This document shows positions 8,451 to 18,308 of a stretch of 64,000 nucleotides of DNA, piece after piece (the first letter of the stretch is position 1; each line of letters begins with the position of its first letter). The position numbers and the translations under genes were made by a program. Source of the DNA: Lonepinella koalarum (GTDB taxonomy: Bacteria > Pseudomonadota > Gammaproteobacteria > Enterobacterales > Pasteurellaceae). The stretch covers positions 1,860,001 through 1,924,000 of the forward strand of contig NZ_CP170642.1 of assembly GCF_042926695.1 (NCBI RefSeq). Reading direction: 5' to 3'. The notes under the pieces were generated by a model, which saw only the letters and a program-made list of their open reading frames with translations, was not told the DNA's origin and did no database searches.

Positions 8451-9491
8451 TTAATTTTGTTCCGCTAAAAGTGAGGTGAATTTTGAAGACGTTTTTGTTT
8501 CAAAGCCGTTATCGGTTTTGATGATCATGAAAATCGCAATCCCTTGTTGTTCGGCAATTTCCAAGGCTTTTTCTTCGCCAAGAACAAATAAGCCTGTGGA
8601 TAAACCGTCTGCGGTCATAGCTGACGGATGTAATACGGTAATCGAAGCTAAATGATGTTGCACTGGATAGCCTGTTTTTGGATCAATTTCATGGCTATAA
8701 CGCACGCCGTCTTGTTCAAAATAATTGCGGTAATCGCCCGAGGTTGCCATGCCAATATTGTCTAAACCGATGACCTGTTGAATGGTGCGGCTGCCGTCAA
8801 GATTCGGTTGTTCAATGGCAATTTGCCATGTTTTTTGTTCAGCATTTTTACCTTTAGCACGAATTTCGCCACCAATTTCCACTAAATAATTTTGAGTGCC
8901 GATTGTTTCAAGATAACCCGCCACTTGATCGACACCATAACCTTTGGCAATAGATGATAAATCTATATAAAGCTCAGGAATGCTTTTTTCTAAACTAAAT
9001 TTCTCCGCACTTTGAGTAAGTTTGAGCTTGTTAATGCCAACTAATGCTAAACATTCATTTAATTCTTGTTGGCTAGGTTCTTTATCTAGGCGTTTATCGG
9101 GTCCAAATCCCCATAAATTGACTAAAGGTCCAACGGTGACATCTAATGCACCGTCAGTTAATTTATTTAAGCGAAGTGATTCGGTAATGACTTTACCCAA
9201 TTCAGGAGAAATCTCAATTGGTTGATTAATCTGTGTATTTTGATTAAAACGGCTTAACTCTGAGGTAGGAATATAGGTGGACATTTGGTCATTTACCTGT
9301 TTCAAAATGACTTCAATTTGTTCATGAGCTTGTTCTACTTTTTGGCTGACTTTACCATCATCAATATATTTGATGTGATAGGTGGTTCCCATGGTTTTGC
9401 CTGTTAGAGTGATAATCTCAGGATCTTTACTACACGCCACGAGTAACAGGCTTAAAACTAGTGTGAATAAATATTTTATAGAATATTTCAT
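8451..9491 (-). CDS. apbE: FAD:protein FMN transferase (NQR flavinylation)
   Basis: 346 residues. A lipoprotein signal with a lipobox-like LLVACS (Cys about residue 20) puts it in the periplasm. ApbE attaches FMN by a phosphoester bond to Thr in NqrB and NqrC. Family motifs seen: GTTYHIKY, the DLSSIAKGYGVD flavin-binding region and GGEIRAKG, with HEIDPKTGYP and the TADGLSTGLFVLG metal-site segment near the C terminus. It follows nqrF after a 137-bp gap that holds a hairpin repeat. Confidence 0.95.
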   Translation of the reverse strand: MKYSIKYLFTLVLSLLLVACSKDPEIITLTGKTMGTTYHIKYIDDGKVSQKVEQAHEQIEVILKQVNDQMSTYIPTSELSRFNQNTQINQPIEISPELGKVITESLRLNKLTDGALDVTVGPLVNLWGFGPDKRLDKEPSQQELNECLALVGINKLKLTQSAEKFSLEKSIPELYIDLSSIAKGYGVDQVAGYLETIGTQNYLVEIGGEIRAKGKNAEQKTWQIAIEQPNLDGSRTIQQVIGLDNIGMATSGDYRNYFEQDGVRYSHEIDPKTGYPVQHHLASITVLHPSAMTADGLSTGLFVLGEEKALEIAEQQGIAIFMIIKTDNGFETKTSSKFTSLLAEQN

Positions 9492-9509
9492 TTTATTGCT
9501 TTATTTATG

Positions 9510-9628
9510 TTTTCAACCCTGCACTTACGTACAGGGTTATAAAGAATAACGATGCTCCGCATCTTTTCTATAAAGCTACGGAGTAGCGTCACCATGCTTA
9601 GCCCCATACCTAAGTATGGGAATAAAGG
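9510..9628 (+). repeat. Intergenic multi-hairpin repeat, copy 2
   Basis: Between nqrF and apbE. It contains AACCCTGCACTTACGTACAGGGTT (hairpin), GATGCTCCGCATC, GCTACGGAGTAGC and CCCATACCTAAGTATGGG in series. The order and much of the sequence are the inverse of the copy at 8085-8195. The first hairpin resembles one at 20227-20249. Confidence 0.65.
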
Positions 9629-10858
9629 TTAACCTCCAAAATCATCTAATAAGATATTTTCGTGTTCAACGCCTAAGCTCTCTAACATTTTGATCACCGC
9701 AGCATTCATCACTGGTGGTCCACACATATAATATTCACAATCTTCTGGGGCTTCGTGATTTTTCAGATAGTTTTCATAAAGCACGTTGTGAATAAAGCCA
9801 GTGTAACCTGTCCAGTTATCTTCTGGTAACGCATCTGATAAGGCAATATGCCATTCAAAGTTGTCATTTTCACGCGCCAACATATCAAAATCTTCCTCAT
9901 AGAAAATTTCGCGTTTTGAACGTGCACCATACCAAAACGTTATTTTACGTTTACTGTGTAAACGTTTTAACTGGTCGAAGATATGCGAACGCATTGGTGC
10001 CATACCTGCACCACCGCCGATAAACACCATTTCAGCATCGGTATCTTTAGCAAAAAATTCACCAAATGGACCTGAAATCGTGACTTTATCACCTGGTTTT
10101 AATGACCAAATGTAAGAAGACATTTGACCTGGCGGCACGTCTGGGTTACGTGGTGGCGGTGTCGCAATACGCACGTTAAGCATAATAATGCCTTTTTCTT
10201 CAGGATAAGATGCCATAGAGTAAGCACGCACAATAGGTTCGTCCACTTTTGACACATAACGCCAGAGATCAAATTTATCCCAGTCTTCGTGGTATTCCTT
10301 TGGAATATCGAAGTCTTTGTATGCCACAGTATGTGGTTCAGCTTCAATCTGAATATACCCACCAGCACGGAATGGCACTTCTTCACCCTCAGGGATTGCC
10401 AATTTTAACTCTTTGATGAACGTGGCTTTGTTATCGTTAGAGATAACGGTACATTCCCATTTTTTCACGCCAAAGATTTCTTCTGGCAATTCAATATCCA
10501 TGGAAGATTTTACGTTTACCTGACAAGATAAGCGATAACCTTCTTTGGCTTCCCGTTTGGTAATATGAGAAAGCTCGGTTGGCAGAATTTCACCGCCGCC
10601 TGATTTCACTTTTACCACACATTGACCGCAAGAGCCACCGCCACCGCAAGCCGATGAAACGAAAATTCCTTTGCTAGCTAGTGCCCCTAATAATTTACCA
10701 CCTGCTGGCAATGTGATCGCTTTTTCAGGATCATCATTGATGGAAATGGTAATATCGCCTGAATCCACTAATTTAGATTTAGCGAATAAAATAACCACTG
10801 CAAGCACTAATACAAGGGCTGTAAAAATGCCGATACCGAAAATAAAATTACTATCCAC
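9629..10858 (-). CDS. nqrF: Na+-translocating NADH:quinone reductase subunit F
   Basis: 409 residues. The NADH-oxidising subunit: one N-terminal transmembrane helix, a 2Fe-2S ferredoxin domain with Cys in SSACGGGGSCGQC and RLSCQ, then FAD- and NADH-binding ferredoxin-reductase domains (RAYSMASYP for FAD; GGGAGMAPMRS and MCGPPVMNAA for NAD). Last gene of the nqrABCDEF set, 10 bp after nqrE. Confidence 0.97.
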   Translation of the reverse strand: MDSNFIFGIGIFTALVLVLAVVILFAKSKLVDSGDITISINDDPEKAITLPAGGKLLGALASKGIFVSSACGGGGSCGQCVVKVKSGGGEILPTELSHITKREAKEGYRLSCQVNVKSSMDIELPEEIFGVKKWECTVISNDNKATFIKELKLAIPEGEEVPFRAGGYIQIEAEPHTVAYKDFDIPKEYHEDWDKFDLWRYVSKVDEPIVRAYSMASYPEEKGIIMLNVRIATPPPRNPDVPPGQMSSYIWSLKPGDKVTISGPFGEFFAKDTDAEMVFIGGGAGMAPMRSHIFDQLKRLHSKRKITFWYGARSKREIFYEEDFDMLARENDNFEWHIALSDALPEDNWTGYTGFIHNVLYENYLKNHEAPEDCEYYMCGPPVMNAAVIKMLESLGVEHENILLDDFGG

Positions 10859-10868
10859 GATATGCTCC

Positions 10869-11465
10869 TTATAATTGAATGCCTGAGAATGACATAAAGC
10901 CTAACGCCATTAAACCTACGGTGATAAAGGTAATCCCCAAACCACGTAAACCCGCTGGTACATCAGCATATTTCATTTTTTCGGTTAAGCCTGCAAGAGC
11001 CACGATAGCCAACATCCAGCCAGTACCAGCACCAATACCGTACACCACAGATTCTGGGAAGTTGTATTCACGTTGTACCATAAAGGATACACCGCCGAAA
11101 ATGGCACAATTTACCGTGATCAATGGTAAGAAGATCCCCAGTGCACTATAAAGGGCTGGAAAGAATTTATCTAATACCATCTCAAGAATTTGTACTAACG
11201 CAGCAATCACGCCGATAAAAGTGATGAAGTTTAAGAAACTCAAATCCACCCCTTCCACTAAGGCATTTTCTTTCAGAATATGGGTATAAACTAATTGGTT
11301 AGCGGGTACGGCAATGCCTAATACCACGATAACCGCAATCCCAAGACCGAAAGAAGTAGATACTTTTTTTGATACTGCAAGGAATGTACACATACCAAGG
11401 AAGAAAGAAAGCGCCATATTCTCTACGAATACAGATTTTACAAATAGACTAATATAATGTTCCAT
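10869..11465 (-). CDS. nqrE: Na+-NQR subunit E
   Basis: 198-residue membrane protein with six predicted helices, homologous to NqrD and RnfA. The conserved NCAIFGG half-helix carries the Cys that, with one in NqrD, ligates the intramembrane iron. It lies one base from nqrD, so translation is probably coupled. Confidence 0.97.
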   Translation of the reverse strand: MEHYISLFVKSVFVENMALSFFLGMCTFLAVSKKVSTSFGLGIAVIVVLGIAVPANQLVYTHILKENALVEGVDLSFLNFITFIGVIAALVQILEMVLDKFFPALYSALGIFLPLITVNCAIFGGVSFMVQREYNFPESVVYGIGAGTGWMLAIVALAGLTEKMKYADVPAGLRGLGITFITVGLMALGFMSFSGIQL

Positions 11466-11466
11466 G

Positions 11467-12090
11467 TTATTTCTCCACTTGCTCAGGTTTCCAAGTACGA
11501 ATACCCCAAATTAGGAAACCGATAATAAAGAATGCACTTGGTGCTAACAGGAATAAGCCGTTAGTTTGATACCAGCCGCCCTCATTAATGGTTTGGAAAA
11601 TGGTGGCACCAAATAATTTACCTGAACCAATCAGCTCACGAATAAAGGCAACCGCAATTAAAATCGCTCCATAGCCTAAACCATTACCGATCCCATCGAC
11701 GAAACTTTCCACTGGACCTGATTTCATGGCAAAGGCCTCCGCACGTCCCATTACGATACAATTGGTAATAATCAAACCAACGAAAACCGAAAGCTGTTTA
11801 GATAAACCATAAGCATAAGCACGCAAAATTTGGTCAACCAAAATAACCAATGAGGCAATAATCGCCATTTGCACAATAATACGAATGCTGTTTGGCACAT
11901 AGTTACGAATAATGGAAATAAACAAATTTGAGAATGACACCACAAAAGTTACCGCAATGGTCATCACAAATGCGGTTTCCAATTTAGTGGTCACCGCTAA
12001 AGCGGAACAGATCCCCAAAATTTGTAAAGCAATTGGGTTACTATCGACAATTGGCGAGAGTAACAATTTTTTCAGATTAGAAGCAGCCAT
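11467..12090 (-). CDS. nqrD: Na+-NQR subunit D
   Basis: 207-residue integral membrane protein of the NqrDE/RnfAE family. ITNCIVMGRAEAFAM contains the conserved Cys of the iron centre. The start codon shares one base with the nqrC stop. Forms the inverted-repeat pair with NqrE within the sodium-pumping complex. Confidence 0.97.
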   Translation of the reverse strand: MAASNLKKLLLSPIVDSNPIALQILGICSALAVTTKLETAFVMTIAVTFVVSFSNLFISIIRNYVPNSIRIIVQMAIIASLVILVDQILRAYAYGLSKQLSVFVGLIITNCIVMGRAEAFAMKSGPVESFVDGIGNGLGYGAILIAVAFIRELIGSGKLFGATIFQTINEGGWYQTNGLFLLAPSAFFIIGFLIWGIRTWKPEQVEK

Positions 12091-12857
12091 TAGTTAGCCT
12101 CCGCTTTTAATTTTGCTAGATATGGGCCAAAACCTTTTTGACCGAACCAGAATTTGAAAGAATGATCCACACCATTACTAGTTAAGGTTGAACCAGAAAT
12201 GGCATCAATACCATGTTCTTTATCAGCACTTGCCCCTTTACCGACATGTAAGGCTGGGTTGCCTTGCTCATCAAGCAATTTTTTACCTGGGAACTGAGCT
12301 TGCCAACGTGGATTTTCAATTTCACCACCTAACCCCGGAGTTTCCCCTTGGTCGTAGTAGGTGATCCCGTTAATGGTATTACCGTCTGGTTGAATTGACA
12401 TAAAGCCATACATGGTTGACCAAAGACCACGACCGTAAAACGGTACAACGATCTGGCTAACTTTATCATTTTCATCTTTCACTAAATACACTTCAGCTAA
12501 GTTAGCACGGTTACGAATCCCAGCGATGTCTTCTTCTGGCGAAAGTGCGGTGCTTTGTGCAGGATCTTTTGCTGCTTTGGCAGCATCAAAATCTGCTGGA
12601 CCATCAACATAATCGCCGCTATCAAGATCCACCAATTTGGCTTCAATACGTTGAGCATAGACTGCTTGCACATTGGTGTTTTCTTGTAACAGACCTGCTA
12701 CTTGTAAAATATTGCGTTGTTTATCCAACTGTTTTTGAATCTCTTGGGTTGGTTTTAACAACACAGCTGCCCCTGCCACAATGAGTGAACAGACCAAACT
12801 CAGCAATACCACGACGGTTAAGGTGCCGCCGACACTATCTTTATTAAATTTAGCCAT
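12090..12857 (-). CDS. nqrC: Na+-NQR subunit C
   Basis: 255 residues: one N-terminal transmembrane helix (about residues 12-33) and a periplasmic FMN-binding domain. SGSTLTSNGVD near the C terminus carries the Thr modified with FMN by ApbE. A USS lies within the gene near 12546. It overlaps the end of nqrB by 8 bp. Confidence 0.97.
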   Translation of the reverse strand: MAKFNKDSVGGTLTVVVLLSLVCSLIVAGAAVLLKPTQEIQKQLDKQRNILQVAGLLQENTNVQAVYAQRIEAKLVDLDSGDYVDGPADFDAAKAAKDPAQSTALSPEEDIAGIRNRANLAEVYLVKDENDKVSQIVVPFYGRGLWSTMYGFMSIQPDGNTINGITYYDQGETPGLGGEIENPRWQAQFPGKKLLDEQGNPALHVGKGASADKEHGIDAISGSTLTSNGVDHSFKFWFGQKGFGPYLAKLKAEAN

Positions 12858-14088
12858 TGCGTGCTCTCCGACGTTTGATATTTGCTTGAACTACTAAATA
12901 GTCGAATAATGGCGCAAATAGATTGGCGAATAAAATCGCTAACATCATGCCCTCTGGGTAAGCTGGGTTGACCACACGAATTAACACTGCCATCACCCCG
13001 ATTAAACCACCATACCACCATTTACCTTTATTGGTAAAGGAAGCAGAAACTGGATCGGTTGCCATAAAGATCATACCGATCGCAAAGCCTCCTAATACCA
13101 AGTGCCAATGCCAAGGCATAGAGAACATAGGGTTGGTGTCGGAACCAATGAAATTGAATAAGGTTGATGTCAAAATCATCCCTATCATGGTACCAGCAAT
13201 AATACGCCAAGAAGCAATGCGCGCAAATACGATCATCAAACCACCGATAATCAATGCCAAGGTAGAAACTTCCCCCATAGAACCCGGTAAGTTACCTAAA
13301 AACGCATCCATCCACACAATCGGTTGACCGGTAGAAATATGTTTTAATGCGACTTCGCCACCTTGAGCCCATTGGGAAAGTGCAGTGGCACCAGAGAAAC
13401 CATCGGCTGCTGTCCACACTGCATCACCTGAAATCTGTGCCGGATACGCAAAGAACAAGAATGCACGACCTGCTAACGCCGGGTTCATAAAGTTTTTACC
13501 GACTCCCCCAAATACTTCTTTGGCTACCACTAAACCGAAAGTAATACCAAGCGCAGCTTGCCATAATGGCAAGGTTGGTGGCACGATTAAGGCAAATAAA
13601 ATGGTGGTAACGAATACCCCTTCATTAATTTCATGACCACGCACAATAGCGAAAATCATCTCAATCAATGAACCTAAACCGAAGACTAATAAATAAATCG
13701 GTAAGAAAAACACTGCACCTATAGCCATTTTACTGCCGACACCAGCAGTAACAGCAGTATCAAGGTTTAACCATTGAATTAAGCCATAATGCCAATCTTG
13801 TGCTGCTAAGGCTTCCACGGTGGTACCGAGGCTGGCAATGGCATGAATGGATTGATGTCCTACGTTATACATACCGTAAAAAGCCGCAGGAAATAACGCC
13901 AGCCACACGGTAATCATCATCCGTTTAGAGCTGATGGCATCACGTACATGAGTAGTACCCTTAGCAACTTGACCGGGCGTGAAATGCAAGGTGTACATTG
14001 CCTCAAATATGGTATAAAACTTCTCAAATTTGCCACCGGGTAAGAACGCAGGCTCAAGTTTGTGAAATAAATTTTTCAGAAAAACCAT
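12850..14088 (-). CDS. nqrB: Na+-NQR subunit B
   Basis: 412 residues, the main membrane subunit of the pump. DGFSGATALSQWA contains the SGAT Thr that carries covalent FMN. Conserved GKNFMNPALAGRAFLFF and FMATDPVSASFTNKGKW are present. It follows nqrA by 4 bp. Confidence 0.97.
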   Translation of the reverse strand: MVFLKNLFHKLEPAFLPGGKFEKFYTIFEAMYTLHFTPGQVAKGTTHVRDAISSKRMMITVWLALFPAAFYGMYNVGHQSIHAIASLGTTVEALAAQDWHYGLIQWLNLDTAVTAGVGSKMAIGAVFFLPIYLLVFGLGSLIEMIFAIVRGHEINEGVFVTTILFALIVPPTLPLWQAALGITFGLVVAKEVFGGVGKNFMNPALAGRAFLFFAYPAQISGDAVWTAADGFSGATALSQWAQGGEVALKHISTGQPIVWMDAFLGNLPGSMGEVSTLALIIGGLMIVFARIASWRIIAGTMIGMILTSTLFNFIGSDTNPMFSMPWHWHLVLGGFAIGMIFMATDPVSASFTNKGKWWYGGLIGVMAVLIRVVNPAYPEGMMLAILFANLFAPLFDYLVVQANIKRRRARNG

Positions 14089-14092
14089 AGTA

Positions 14093-15424
14093 TTAACCTT
14101 CCTTCTCGATTTTTTCTAATGCTTGACGGAGTAAAGCACCGTAATCGGTTTTACCTGGACAAACATAAGTACAAAGTGCCAAATCTTCTTCATCTAGCTC
14201 CAAACAGCCTAAGGCTTGCGCCCCGTCCGTATCACCTGATGCAAGATCACGCAATAGCATCGTTGGTAAAATATCCAACGGCATCACTCGTTCAAAAGAA
14301 CCAATTGGCACCATTGCCCGCTCACTACCGTGAATCTCGGTGGTAAAATTAAATAGTTTTTTTGAGAAATGTCCTAATACCGTACGAGTAATAGAATATT
14401 TATCCGGTTGTGGGGTGATCCAACCAAAGAACTCTAAACCTTCGCCTTCTTCCAATACGGAGACTTGCAAGGCATAACGCCCTAAGTAATCATGTGGTCC
14501 GTTGGCAATTGCACCATGTAAAACAGAACCTGATACTACGCGATTGTTTCCGTCTTTGACTTCATTTGCGGTCAATTGGGATAAATTCGCCCCCAAACGA
14601 GTACGTACCAAACATGGTTTTTTCACTTGTGGACCCGCTAAAGAAACCACGCGATCAGTAAATAATTCACCAGTGGTAAATAATTTACCAATAGCAATCA
14701 CATCTTGATAATTCAAATGCCATACTTGTTTGCTAATACTTACGGGATCAATAAAGTGAATATGTGTCCCTACTAAGCCTGCTGGATGTACCCCTTTGAC
14801 TTCATGCACAGTCACACCATTAACACTTGCTACACTTAATTCAGGTGCTTTGACTAAATGAATTTTATCATGTAAACGACTTAATACCGTTAAACCATGA
14901 GTGAAATCTTCTGCATGTTGACTAATAACCACCGCAGGATCTGCTGCCAGTGGACTAGTATCCATGGCATTCACAAAAATAGATGATGGTACGGCATCTA
15001 CCGTAGGAATTTTGCTAAATGGGCGAGTACGAAATGCTGTCCATAAGCCTGAGGATTGTAAATTCTGACGTACTTGTTGTTCAGTTAATTGGGTTAAGGC
15101 ACGCACATCATATTTCGTAAATGTTTCTTGTTCGTTACCTTCCAGATGAATAACCACAGATTGTAACACACGCTTAGCGCCACGATTAATCGCAGTTACA
15201 GTACCACTTGCAGGAGCTGTGAAAACGACGCCCGGATTCTTTTTATCTTCAAAAAGCACCTGACCTTTTTTCACCACATCACCTTCACGCACCTTCATTG
15301 AAGGACGCATACCCACATACTCTTCGCCAAGCATAGCAACTTCAGTCACGGTATTACCGTCACGGATTACTTGTTCTGGTTTTCCCGCAATGGGAAGATC
15401 CAAGCCTTTTTTAATCGTAATCAT
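14093..15424 (-). CDS. nqrA: Na+-NQR subunit A
   Basis: 443 residues from the preferred start MITIKKGLDLPIAG at 15424 (an ATG three codons upstream at 15433 is less family-like). Cytoplasmic subunit. It has the lipoyl-like N-terminal domain (VREGDVVKKGQVLFEDKK) and the C-terminal ECxxCG-like region in CLELDEEDLALCTYVCPGK. First gene of the operon. The 280-bp gap to bolA is AT-rich with one USS (about 15499) and no promoter I can call with confidence. Confidence 0.96.
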   Translation of the reverse strand: MITIKKGLDLPIAGKPEQVIRDGNTVTEVAMLGEEYVGMRPSMKVREGDVVKKGQVLFEDKKNPGVVFTAPASGTVTAINRGAKRVLQSVVIHLEGNEQETFTKYDVRALTQLTEQQVRQNLQSSGLWTAFRTRPFSKIPTVDAVPSSIFVNAMDTSPLAADPAVVISQHAEDFTHGLTVLSRLHDKIHLVKAPELSVASVNGVTVHEVKGVHPAGLVGTHIHFIDPVSISKQVWHLNYQDVIAIGKLFTTGELFTDRVVSLAGPQVKKPCLVRTRLGANLSQLTANEVKDGNNRVVSGSVLHGAIANGPHDYLGRYALQVSVLEEGEGLEFFGWITPQPDKYSITRTVLGHFSKKLFNFTTEIHGSERAMVPIGSFERVMPLDILPTMLLRDLASGDTDGAQALGCLELDEEDLALCTYVCPGKTDYGALLRQALEKIEKEG

Positions 15425-15706
15425 TATTTGCACTACTTTTTCGTTAGGGTTGAAAATTAAGCCATTATTTTTGCAACAAAATTAACTAAAATAATGACCG
15501 CACTTTGAGCGATAACATTGGAGAGAAGAAAAGACAGCCCCCAAGAAATCATAAAAATAAAAACTCAAATTCAGTGTTGTTGTTCATAAAAAACAATAAT
15601 AACGAAGTATTTTAACTAAAATCCGATCGTTCTTCCAGTTTAACCGTATTTTTTTACGTGTTTTTGTTAAAAAAAGGTGAAAATATTTTAATATACTAAG
15701 AAAGCG

Positions 15707-16018
15707 TTACAAACCAACTCCAGTACAAGTTGGTGACTTAGGATAATTCCCTTGCAAATTTTGCCATTCCGTTAAGGTATACGTATGTAAGGCTAAGGCA
15801 TGAATACCATTCGCAAGATCTTGAGCAAATAGTTGATAAATCAGGCGATGACGAGCGACTTGACGAATACCGTTAAATTTGTCGCTGACTAACACTATTT
15901 TAAAATGTGAATTTGCCCCTTTCCCTGAATTATGCATATAACTTTCGTTCTCGACTTTCACAAAGTGCGGTTGAAATTCAGCCATTAATCGCTGCGCTAG
16001 TGCTTGTTGTTTTGACAT
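15707..16018 (-). CDS. bolA: BolA-family protein
   Basis: 103 residues with the BolA fold: ESYMHNSGKGANSHFKIVLVSDKFNG and a conserved RHRLIYQLFAQDL helix ending with IHALALHTYT. The family binds monothiol glutaredoxins and acts in Fe-S trafficking and morphogenesis. It is divergent from the yajG-like lipoprotein gene; bolA and yajG are also neighbours in E. coli. A USS is embedded near 15966. Confidence 0.93.
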   Translation of the reverse strand: MSKQQALAQRLMAEFQPHFVKVENESYMHNSGKGANSHFKIVLVSDKFNGIRQVARHRLIYQLFAQDLANGIHALALHTYTLTEWQNLQGNYPKSPTCTGVGL

Positions 16019-16118
16019 AAATAAGTTCCTAACATAAAATTGATATGGAAAGGCTATACATTATTCATGAAGTTTGCAAGAATATAGTCATATAAAATTT
16101 TAACATTAAGGAGCAATT

Positions 16119-16718
16119 ATGAAATTAATGCAAAAATTATCATTTGGAGCATGCCTAGCCAGTGCTATTTTACTGGCAGGCTGTTCAAGCATGCCAAGTA
16201 ACACATTAACCTTTAACCCACAATCCCCAACAGCAACCACTGCATTTAATACCCAAAATCAAAAAGCCATTGTGAATGTCGTAAGTAAAGACGGGCGTAG
16301 TCAATCAGAAGTTTCTAGTTACACGCTAAATAGTGCCTTATTCAAACTATATTCTTCTCCAGCAGTAGAAAAATTATTTCAACAAGTGGTTCAACAAGAT
16401 TTAAATGCAAAAGGCTTCCGTTTAGCCGATAGTGGCGTGAATACGAACGTGTTAGTCACCGTAAAAGAATTCTATGCCAAAGTAGAAGAAGGTAATATTC
16501 GGCATAAAATCACCTCTAAAATCCAGTTAGAAATTCATGTCCAAGGCATTCAAGGCAATTTCACCAAAAACTTTGGTGCAAGCCGCATTGATGAAGGGGC
16601 TTTAGGGGTAAATAATAACGATATTCAAAAATCTCTGGATGCGACTTTAACAGACGTAGTTTCTGCATTATATAAAGACACTGAAATTGCTGGTGCAATT
16701 AGCCGTTATGTAAATTAA
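16119..16718 (+). CDS. yajG: YajG-family lipoprotein
   Basis: 199 residues. Lipoprotein signal with lipobox LLAGC (Cys about residue 22), then a YajG-like domain (SSYTLNSALFKLYSSPAVEKLFQQVV, VTVKEFYAKVEEGNIRHKI). Predicted to be anchored to the inner face of the outer membrane, function unknown. Strong AAGGAG ribosome site. Confidence 0.88.
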   Translation: MKLMQKLSFGACLASAILLAGCSSMPSNTLTFNPQSPTATTAFNTQNQKAIVNVVSKDGRSQSEVSSYTLNSALFKLYSSPAVEKLFQQVVQQDLNAKGFRLADSGVNTNVLVTVKEFYAKVEEGNIRHKITSKIQLEIHVQGIQGNFTKNFGASRIDEGALGVNNNDIQKSLDATLTDVVSALYKDTEIAGAISRYVN

Positions 16719-16737
16719 CATTCTTATTCAAGCTAAC

Positions 16738-16776
16738 TGCGGTGAAAAAATTTTTATTTTTTCACCGCACTTTTGC
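16738..16776. terminator. Bidirectional terminator built from paired USS-like arms
   Basis: TGCGGTGAAAAAAT (about 16739-16752) pairs with ATTTTTTCACCGCA (16757-16770), with T-rich flanks. It lies between converging yajG and the emrB-like gene. Confidence 0.8.
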
Positions 16777-16782
16777 TATATT

Positions 16783-18297
16783 TTAATGCCGTCCACCAAA
16801 GGGTGGTCTGGCAAACCATACCACGATAACCAGCAATAAAAATAAAATTGCAGACAACCAAAAGATTTCATTTGCGCCAATAATAAAGCCTTGTCCCGTA
16901 ATAGTCTGAGCCAACATACTGGAAATTTGTGTATCATTTAACCCCAATTGACCGAGCGTTTGATAATACACTTGTGAATTATAGTCATACGGCGTAATCA
17001 TTTCGGTTAAACGGGTGTGATGCATGGCTTCACGGCGGTACCATAAAAAGGTGGTTAATGAGGTGCCGACCGAACCGGCTAACGTCCGTAAGAAGTTAAA
17101 TAAACTGGAGGCGGATGCCATTTTTTGTGGGGGTAAACCTGATAATGTAATGGTGGTTAACGGCATAAAGAAACACGCTACGGCAAAACCTTGTATAAAT
17201 TGCGGCAAAGCAAAATCCCAAAAGGTGGTGGACGTTTCAAAGGTAACAGCACGCCAATAGAATGTCACTGCAAACATAATAAAACTGAATGTTACCAGAA
17301 TTCGCATATCAATTTTATGCCCAAATCGTCCGATAATCGGTGATAGAAAGATCGGCAATATACCCACTGGTGCAGCAGCTAGCCCCGCCCACGTGGCAGT
17401 GTAGCCATAAACTTGTTGTAATAACAACGGAATCAGCACCACAGAACCGAGATAAACTAAAAAAGCTGAACTAGAACATAAACAGCCAATTACAAAATTT
17501 CGTCGCTGAAATAAAGACACATCAATAATCGGATTATCATCGGTCAATGACCAAATAATTAACGCAATTAAGGCAACAACGGAAACGATGGTTAATACCA
17601 CAATTTCAGTGGAATTAAACCAGTCCTGTTCACGCCCTTGGTCGAGCATTAATTGCAAGCAACCTACACCTAACACTAATAGACTTAACCCGATTAAATC
17701 CACTGGACTGTGCTGGGTCGGCGTTTCACGATCGCCCAAGGTTTTCCACGTCATAAACATCACGGCTAACCCAATCGGTACATTGATAAAGAAGATCCAT
17801 CCCCAGTGTAAATTATCACTAATCCAACCACCAAGAATCGGTCCAAAAATAGGGGCTACCACCACGGTCATAGACCAAAACGCCAACGCCATGCCTCGTT
17901 TTTCGGGCGGATAATTATTTAATAATAAACTTTGCGAAAGAGGAACAATGGGACCCGCGGCTAAGCCCTGTAGCACACGACATAAAATCAGCATTTCAAG
18001 GCTATGTGAAATACCACATAGCCAAGAGGCGACCACAAAACCTAACACCGCCAACAAAAACAACCGCACTTCGCCAAAGCGTTTTGCCAACCAACCAGTA
18101 ATCGGAATGGCAATGGCATTTGCCACCCCAAAAGACGTAATAACCCAAGTTCCTTGACTAGTTGACGCTCCTAAATCCCCTGCAATGGTTGGAATGGCAA
18201 CGTTCGCAATGGTCGAATCCAACACTTGCATAAAAGTGGCCAACGCTAAGGCAATGGTCATTATGGCAAGTGCCACCCCATGAACTGGTTTTTGCAT
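16783..18297 (-). CDS. emrB: DHA2-family multidrug efflux transporter (EmrB-like)
   Basis: 504 residues with 14 predicted transmembrane segments. Contains the DHA2 motifs LDSTIANVAIPTIAGDLG (TM1) and GWIFFINVPIGLAVM, and the antiporter motif GPILGGWISD. Proton-driven export of hydrophobic drugs through a tripartite complex with an EmrA-type adaptor and a TolC-like channel. It lies 11 bp downstream of the adaptor gene. Confidence 0.93.
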   Translation of the reverse strand: MQKPVHGVALAIMTIALALATFMQVLDSTIANVAIPTIAGDLGASTSQGTWVITSFGVANAIAIPITGWLAKRFGEVRLFLLAVLGFVVASWLCGISHSLEMLILCRVLQGLAAGPIVPLSQSLLLNNYPPEKRGMALAFWSMTVVVAPIFGPILGGWISDNLHWGWIFFINVPIGLAVMFMTWKTLGDRETPTQHSPVDLIGLSLLVLGVGCLQLMLDQGREQDWFNSTEIVVLTIVSVVALIALIIWSLTDDNPIIDVSLFQRRNFVIGCLCSSSAFLVYLGSVVLIPLLLQQVYGYTATWAGLAAAPVGILPIFLSPIIGRFGHKIDMRILVTFSFIMFAVTFYWRAVTFETSTTFWDFALPQFIQGFAVACFFMPLTTITLSGLPPQKMASASSLFNFLRTLAGSVGTSLTTFLWYRREAMHHTRLTEMITPYDYNSQVYYQTLGQLGLNDTQISSMLAQTITGQGFIIGANEIFWLSAILFLLLVIVVWFARPPFGGRH

Positions 18298-18308
18298 AGC
18301 GAACCGCC